24,076 bases of DNA, taken from positions 1 through 24,076 of the IMG/VR virus record IMGVR_UViG_3300029319_000505; one strand, written 5' to 3'. Of the stretch, positions 20,755 through 24,076 are shown in pieces. Both the position numbers and the translations under genes were made by a program. The stretch is from a virus. The notes below the pieces were generated by a model. It had not been told where the DNA came from. It saw nothing but the letters and a program-made list of their open reading frames with translations, and did not search any database. Position 1 is the stretch's first letter. Every line of letters begins with the position of its first letter.

Positions 20755-21879
20755 CTATGCGGCCAGCGCTATGGTTTCCCATTGGTTGCGAGGCAAATCT
20801 AACACCGTGCGGCCATTTGAATACCAATCGTCTAAACTGTCAGCGTCGGCAGTATGGGCGACCGCAGTGACCGCATTAACGATAGTCGCACGCGAGATAG
20901 GCTTATTGGTGTATCCGGGCTGTTGTATCGTTTGCATAAGTCCCGCCATTATGTCGCCGCTGGATTTTTTGGGCAGTTTGAGAACAGACACAACGGCGTC
21001 GACCACGCCTTGCGGATTAGCTAACCCGTTTTCCACAATATCGCCATGCGCCTGGCGCATTAGTTCGACGTGCGCATCGAAGGATTCACGGCTACCGTAC
21101 GCTGCGACCACGTCGCGCAATTTCAATTCCAGCGCCTTATTGTCCGCGCTCTTAGCTTCATCGGTTAGCAATGCCCATTGGTCGCCACCACGGGCACTAG
21201 TCACGTGGGTGTGGCGGGATTTGTTTTCAGTAGTGCAACCGTTAAGGCACCACAGTGTCCAAGCCAGTTGGGATACTTCGACGGAACCCAGGCCGACCTC
21301 GCTATTTTTTAAAAGTATGCCGTTAGCCATCGTGTCGCCGACTGCTGGCTCCGCTATTTGGTTTTCGGATTTGAGGCGCATATACAAACGCTGATCCGTG
21401 ACCGTGCCGTTTACAATTTTCCAATTCGCATCGGAATCAATTAACTGCGGCAGCGCAGCTTTTACCAGGTCAACGTTATCGAAGGTTTTAAACTTATCGC
21501 TGACAATGGCGCGGCAGATAGGCTTTTCGCCGTCAAACGTGCGAATCATTTTGTTTTTGGGTTCATTGACAAGAATTTTATTCACGAGCGCATCAAATTC
21601 CGGCGCGTAATTCTCATTGTCTCGCAACCGGCGAGCGGTTCGCACGTCAATGTCGCAGTTAGCCGCTAGTTGCTGAAACGCAACCTCGTTAGTTTCAAAA
21701 AATTGTGTCGGTTCACCACGATTAGCTTCAAAAACCACGCTAGTGCAGCCGTCGGTAGTCTGTACCTGAAGCTCACTAGTGGGCGCTATATAGTCGGCTT
21801 TGCGCGAAGCTTGCTCGCTAATTGTTCGCAAGATGCTTTCCAGCGTGCCGTTTTGGTTTTCTAGTTTGGTATCTAACAT
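20755..21879 (-). CDS. DUF932-like phage protein
   Basis: This protein has 374 residues from ATG 21879; a GTG three bases earlier is equally close to the AGGT ribosome site. The middle (RTFDGEKPICRAIVSDKFKT, then NVDLVKAALPQL) and the following IVNGTVTDQRLYMRLKS, GILLKNSEVGLGSVEVS and CTTENKSRHTHV match the DUF932 / phage-plasmid-like family, common on phages and plasmids and without an established function. The N-terminal QFFETNEVAFQQLAANCDI is also typical. It lies downstream of the GP88-like gene. No catalytic residues can be assigned. Confidence 0.75.
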   Translation of the reverse strand: MLDTKLENQNGTLESILRTISEQASRKADYIAPTSELQVQTTDGCTSVVFEANRGEPTQFFETNEVAFQQLAANCDIDVRTARRLRDNENYAPEFDALVNKILVNEPKNKMIRTFDGEKPICRAIVSDKFKTFDNVDLVKAALPQLIDSDANWKIVNGTVTDQRLYMRLKSENQIAEPAVGDTMANGILLKNSEVGLGSVEVSQLAWTLWCLNGCTTENKSRHTHVTSARGGDQWALLTDEAKSADNKALELKLRDVVAAYGSRESFDAHVELMRQAHGDIVENGLANPQGVVDAVVSVLKLPKKSSGDIMAGLMQTIQQPGYTNKPISRATIVNAVTAVAHTADADSLDDWYSNGRTVLDLPRNQWETIALAA

Positions 21880-21941
21880 CACATGTTTACCTATTTTGGG
21901 GGCCAGCGGCGGGGCCTGAATGAATGCCGCATGGGAATCCT

Positions 21942-21961
21942 CGCATATTGGAGGATAACTG
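21942..21961. promoter_or_regulatory. Short inverted repeat upstream of the DUF932-like gene
   Basis: ATCCTC and GAGGAT form a 6-bp stem around the 8-base spacer GCATATTG, about 60 bp before the gene start. It could be an operator or an mRNA hairpin. No convincing promoter boxes accompany it. Confidence 0.4.
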
Positions 21962-21980
21962 CAAGCGATTTTTTAAAATT

Positions 21981-22718
21981 TTAGGCGGTCACGCTCGCAA
22001 TCAAATTGGCATCGACCACGAAGCCGGTTGTGTCGTTTTTGGCGGGGCCTTTGGCTTTAAGACCGACCACTACAGGCCCGGCCAGGGCGTTCAATATGTC
22101 CGATCCATCGCCGTCGATAACCGGGCGGCCTCGGTATTCGGTCGGCATTCCATTTTTAAAAACCACAGCAATCGGCGCGTCGGTTTTCTCAGCACGCTCG
22201 ACTTGTTTAGCATATTGCGGTCGGTCGCTGTAGCTGAATATCAAATGATAGTTAGAGGGCGTTTTGCCAAGTCGCTCGGTAAGCTTTGTGTAGTCTAAGA
22301 AAAACAACTCCGGGAATGCTTGCGGTATACCGTGCCGCTCCCACTGAATATCCGACAATACATTTAACCGCACGACGCCCTGCACGCCCTGCTTGCAGCA
22401 TAGTTTTGAAAAATTAGTTAGTTCCCGGCGTAATTGATCCAGAAAGCCGGGTTGATCAGAATGCCAAAAATCGGTTTTAGCTTGTCGGGCCTTGTTGATA
22501 GATCCAAACACGGCGGCCAAACCAGATTCTTTTAAGCAGGGTTTCATACACCCGGCGGCTTTGCTGCCAGGGCATAACGTGTCATTCGGGAGCAGGCTTA
22601 AGGAGGCCAGTCGCACGGGGCCTAAGCTGGTCTCAAACGCTGCCGTTTTCGCTACTTTGGTGTTGCCGTTCGTCGTGTCCGTATCTAAAAGTTTCTTTAT
22701 CGTTGTCATTATTCGCAT
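21981..22718 (-). CDS. GP88-family phage protein
   Basis: This 245-residue protein (242 if it starts at the second ATG, 22709) resembles the phage gene-product-88 family named after mycobacteriophage genes. Features: LLPNDTLCPG with Cys49, Cys57 and Cys61 (CPG...C...C), Cys107-Cys108, then VVRLNVLSDIQWE, a FFLDYTKLTERLGKTPSNYH segment, YSDRPQ, IDGDGSDI and a C-terminal VVVGLKAKGPAKNDTTGFV. The Cys set could bind metal or an Fe-S cluster, which is inference; no activity is established for the family. It overlaps the preceding small gene by 77-86 bp. Confidence 0.78.
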   Translation of the reverse strand: MRIMTTIKKLLDTDTTNGNTKVAKTAAFETSLGPVRLASLSLLPNDTLCPGSKAAGCMKPCLKESGLAAVFGSINKARQAKTDFWHSDQPGFLDQLRRELTNFSKLCCKQGVQGVVRLNVLSDIQWERHGIPQAFPELFFLDYTKLTERLGKTPSNYHLIFSYSDRPQYAKQVERAEKTDAPIAVVFKNGMPTEYRGRPVIDGDGSDILNALAGPVVVGLKAKGPAKNDTTGFVVDANLIASVTA

Positions 22719-22875
22719 CCGTTGTTATAGGTGTATGCGAATAGTCTGATATATCAGCCAGGGTTGCAACCTTTTCTTTTTTCTTTTCGTAGTCCGAAAC
22801 CAAACGCGATAGCGCCTTATCAGGTTTCGGTTTTGGCCGGAGCCAAGCCATAAATTTATCGATTAAATAGAACAT
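22633..22875 (-). CDS. Small protein upstream of and overlapping the GP88-like gene
   Basis: This 80-residue frame starts at ATG 22875 with AGTAGGT close upstream. The first 55 residues look like a real protein: a hydrophobic, aromatic start (MFYLIDKFMAWLRPKPKP), then a charged helix (RLVSDYEKKKEKVA). The last 25 residues are polar and low in information, and lie in the overlap with the next gene. The long overlap lowers confidence; the placement after a possible promoter raises it. No family recognised. Confidence 0.5.
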   Translation of the reverse strand: MFYLIDKFMAWLRPKPKPDKALSRLVSDYEKKKEKVATLADISDYSHTPITTDANNDNDKETFRYGHDERQHQSSENGSV

Positions 22876-22910
22876 TACCTACTTCAGTGTTTTCGTTACC
22901 AGTGGAAACG

Positions 22911-22938
22911 CTAACACTATGCAAACGTCCGATGTCAA
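22911..22938 (-). promoter_or_regulatory. Possible promoter for the GP88-like operon
   Basis: On the minus strand a perfect TTGACA (22933-22938) is followed after 16 bp by TGTTAG (22911-22916), about 35 bp before the start at 22875. The -10 box is weak. It lies within the inverted TAACACTA repeat, which could be an operator. Confidence 0.4.
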
Positions 22939-23064
22939 GGACTAATCCCATACATTCGTTAATCGCCTTAGTGTTATAGACTTTTCCCAGCAATTTTATT
23001 TTTTTTTATAAAAACTTTTTTTGAGGCCCTATAACCCACGTCCCTTTTTTTTGATTTTTGTCCC

Positions 23065-23100
23065 ACCACTGCAAAACAGTGGTACGGGCAGTGGTACGGC
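23065..23100. repeat. Hairpin and tandem CAGTGGTACGG repeats
   Basis: ACCACTG/CAGTGGT forms a 7-bp stem with loop CAAAA (23065-23083). Its right arm begins the first of two tandem 12-bp units, CAGTGGTACGGG and CAGTGGTACGGC (23077-23100). No T-run follows on either strand, so this is not a standard terminator. Confidence 0.82.
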
Positions 23101-23135
23101 TGAAAGCCTTATGCGACAAGGGCTAGAGCCGATCT

Positions 23136-23158
23136 GTACCGCCGTACCGGCTGTACCG
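23136..23158. repeat. Three GTACCG iterons
   Basis: GTACCG occurs at 23136, 23144 and 23153 (8- and 9-bp spacing), in inverted orientation to the GGTACGG within the tandem repeats 40 bp to the left. The cluster is followed by an AT-rich stretch with the inverted repeat TTTTGAAAA/TTTTCAAAA (23162-23187). Confidence 0.75.
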
Positions 23159-23288
23159 GCATTTTGAAAATTATTTTTTTTTCAAAAAAGTATTTTGCTC
23201 AGAAAACTCTATATAGAAAGCCGTTTTTTGTCCCCCGAGCCGTGACCCGTGCTACGTGAAGTAACACTCGTTACCTTTCGTAACAAAC

Positions 23289-23561
23289 CTAGCTCTTCCA
23301 CGGGTATTCGGGAAACTCTTCCCGCATTCGGTCGTCGATAAAGTCGTAGTAAATCTGCTCTTCTGGGTTGAGACCTATCTCCATCGCTTCTTTGTGTATG
23401 AAGAACGCCGCCATGGTCATCGTATTGTGCTGCTCCCCACTGCCACCATACCAGCGGTTACGGCGCTGCCACCTACTAGGTTTGCTCCAAGGCATAGGCC
23501 CGGTTTTGAAACTGATCCACCGATACTTTATCAACCACAACTTTTGCTTAAACCACTTCAT
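23289..23561 (-). CDS. Small scaffold-related protein (90 aa)
   Basis: This 90-residue protein starts at ATG 23561 with CAGGAG upstream. The first 35 residues are basic and Trp-rich (seven Trp in the whole protein). Residues 35-86 carry the same ordered motifs as scaffold residues 195-245: RWYGG for TWFGQ, MTMAAFFIHKE for MTFAAFGIHKE, YYDFID for YYDALD, and RMREEFP for AMRDAFP. It lacks the acidic and coiled-coil parts of the scaffold. It is the first leftward gene after the divergent promoter, far from the head operon. A role modulating scaffold or using the same binding partner is inference. Confidence 0.8.
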   Translation of the reverse strand: MKWFKQKLWLIKYRWISFKTGPMPWSKPSRWQRRNRWYGGSGEQHNTMTMAAFFIHKEAMEIGLNPEEQIYYDFIDDRMREEFPEYPWKS

Positions 23562-23585
23562 CTATTTCTCCTGGTTCAAGAGCCA

Positions 23586-23614
23586 AGAATAAAGAGGCTT
23601 GCATCTGTATGCAA
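23586..23614 (-). promoter_or_regulatory. Leftward promoter of the divergent pair
   Basis: On the minus strand TTGCAT (23609-23614) and TATTCT (23586-23591) are exactly 17 bp apart, about 25 bp before the 23561 start. The -35 is one arm of the palindrome shared with the rightward promoter. Confidence 0.65.
23599..23614. promoter_or_regulatory. Palindromic operator overlapping both -35 boxes
   Basis: TTGCATCTGTATGCAA is a perfect 6-bp inverted repeat with a 4-base centre. Each arm is the -35 box of one of two divergent promoters, so a dimeric regulator bound here could block or activate both. Confidence 0.7.
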
Positions 23615-23627
23615 CATCCCGTAATCT
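23599..23627 (+). promoter_or_regulatory. Rightward promoter of the divergent pair
   Basis: TTGCAT (23599-23604) and TAATCT (23622-23627) are 17 bp apart on the plus strand, 28 bp before the 23655 start, which has GGAG eight bases upstream. Confidence 0.65.
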
Positions 23628-23654
23628 CGCTTACCCTTTAACGGAGAAATGTGA

Positions 23655-23921
23655 ATGAAAAAACAATTAGATTCCCAAGAACGTGACCAAGCAGCCTATC
23701 GCGCTGCTTTACGGTTGTCCGCTATTTCGAAGTCGGAAAAAGAACGCGAGTTGTTCGAAGCGGCTGCGGACGAATTGGCCGACATCATTGGCCTGAGTGA
23801 GGCAATGCCGATACTTGAAGAAGAACTCGACTTCTTACGTGCCGAGCGCCGTAAACTGCAAGCCGAGGTCGTGCGTCTTGAACTAGCCGCGGAAATGACA
23901 ACTTATGAATCGTTGAAGTGA
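23655..23921 (+). CDS. Small coiled-coil protein, first rightward gene (88 aa)
   Basis: This 88-residue protein starts at ATG 23655 with GGAG eight bases upstream. It is almost entirely helical and Glu/Ala/Leu/Arg-rich; the C-terminal half (EEELDFLRAERRKLQAEVVR) has heptad spacing typical of a coiled coil. No DNA-binding or catalytic motif is seen. It is the first gene of the rightward transcript driven by the divergent promoter. A regulatory or assembly partner is possible, but nothing identifies it. Confidence 0.8.
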   Translation: MKKQLDSQERDQAAYRAALRLSAISKSEKERELFEAAADELADIIGLSEAMPILEEELDFLRAERRKLQAEVVRLELAAEMTTYESLK

Positions 23922-23931
23922 GGTGCGGGTA

Positions 23932-24076
23932 TGACTGACGCAGAGATTCTGAAGTTGATCTTGGATGTGTTGGACACCGAGATCGGCCCGGATTGCAGCA
24001 ATTTTGATTGGCAAGAATGGTGGCAAATGTCCGACGAAAACTACGCGCTTGTGCAAGAAGCGGTAAAGCGGTTGAG
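23932..24076 (+). CDS. Second rightward gene, N-terminal part (cut by window edge)
   Basis: The frame is open from ATG 23932 (GAGGTGCGG before it) to the window end, giving 48 residues beginning MTDAEILKLILDVLD and containing a Trp-rich segment (FDWQEWWQMSD). It follows the 23655 gene by 10 bp in the same direction, so the two form an operon. Acidic and helical; no family recognised from this part. Confidence 0.72.

Larger units (their letters stand above)
22876..23288. other. Gene-free region with iterons and AT-rich tracts
   Basis: No gene is supported in these 413 bp. From left to right they hold: a possible promoter (22911-22938) with an 8-bp inverted repeat (TAACACTA at 22912-22919, TAGTGTTA at 22969-22976); poly-T tracts at about 22990-23060; a hairpin and tandem CAGTGGTACGG repeats (23065-23100); three GTACCG copies (23136-23158); and a 9-bp AT inverted repeat (23162-23187). 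This is the texture of a replication origin or a multi-site operator; the sequence alone cannot decide. Confidence 0.6.

Noticed and set aside
20771-21394. Plus-strand 207-residue open frame
   Set aside because: Antisense to the well-supported DUF932-like gene; composition is Ser/Arg/Leu-rich with no recognisable motif or ribosome site.
23065-23083. Hairpin considered as a terminator
   Set aside because: No T-run follows the stem on either strand; it shares its arm with tandem repeats and fits an origin or operator better.
1-24076. tRNA genes, integrase, attachment sites, lysis genes
   Set aside because: I looked for cloverleaf-like segments, recombinase motifs and holin/lysozyme signatures and saw none, so lifestyle (lytic or temperate) cannot be judged from this window.

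Overview
The window is a segment of a tailed double-stranded DNA bacteriophage. It has no rRNA, tRNA, CRISPR array or chromosomal metabolic genes. Genes are packed with 1-50 bp overlaps, and both terminase subunits, portal, scaffold, major capsid protein and head-tail adaptor are recognisable. Many of the small proteins resemble families I know from uncultured marine (Mediterranean metagenome) phages. The host cannot be told from the sequence; sigma70-type promoters and AGGAG ribosome sites suggest a proteobacterium-like host. The tail genes are not in view, so the morphotype is undecided.

Layout, read in the direction of transcription on the minus strand (right to left). From 23.6 to 19.4 kb is an accessory and regulatory block: a small protein related to the scaffold, an iteron-rich non-coding stretch (22876-23288), a GP88-like protein, a DUF932-like protein, and short cassettes built of promoter, 5' hairpin, gene and terminator. 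From 19.4 to 18.8 kb is a gene-free, G-rich, repeat-dense segment just upstream of the packaging genes. From 18.8 to 9.4 kb come small terminase, a PD-(D/E)XK nuclease, large terminase, a 1469-residue protein with a zincin (HEVQH) domain, and the portal. From 9.4 to 5.7 kb come small proteins, a GroES-like co-chaperonin, scaffold, a probable decoration protein and the major capsid protein, closed by a strong terminator. From 5.6 to 0 kb come beta-rich virion-type proteins, four small very basic proteins, two head-tail adaptor-type proteins and the 5' end of a repeat-rich structural gene cut by the window edge.

At the right edge transcription flips. Two genes on the plus strand (23655 onward) are read away from the rest, and the 93 bp between the divergent transcripts holds two face-to-face sigma70-like promoters. 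Their -35 boxes are the two arms of one palindrome (TTGCATCTGTATGCAA). This looks like a switch point between the rightward and leftward programmes.

The genes fit a head-building plan. The terminases and nuclease prepare and pump DNA through the portal. Scaffold, with possible help from the GroES-like protein, guides assembly of the capsid protein. The basic proteins may associate with packaged DNA, and the adaptor proteins close the head. The most unusual items are the giant zincin protein between terminase and portal, the divergent palindromic promoter, the scaffold-derived mini-protein, the duplicated promoter/hairpin/terminator cassettes, and the G-rich and iteron-rich non-coding segments.
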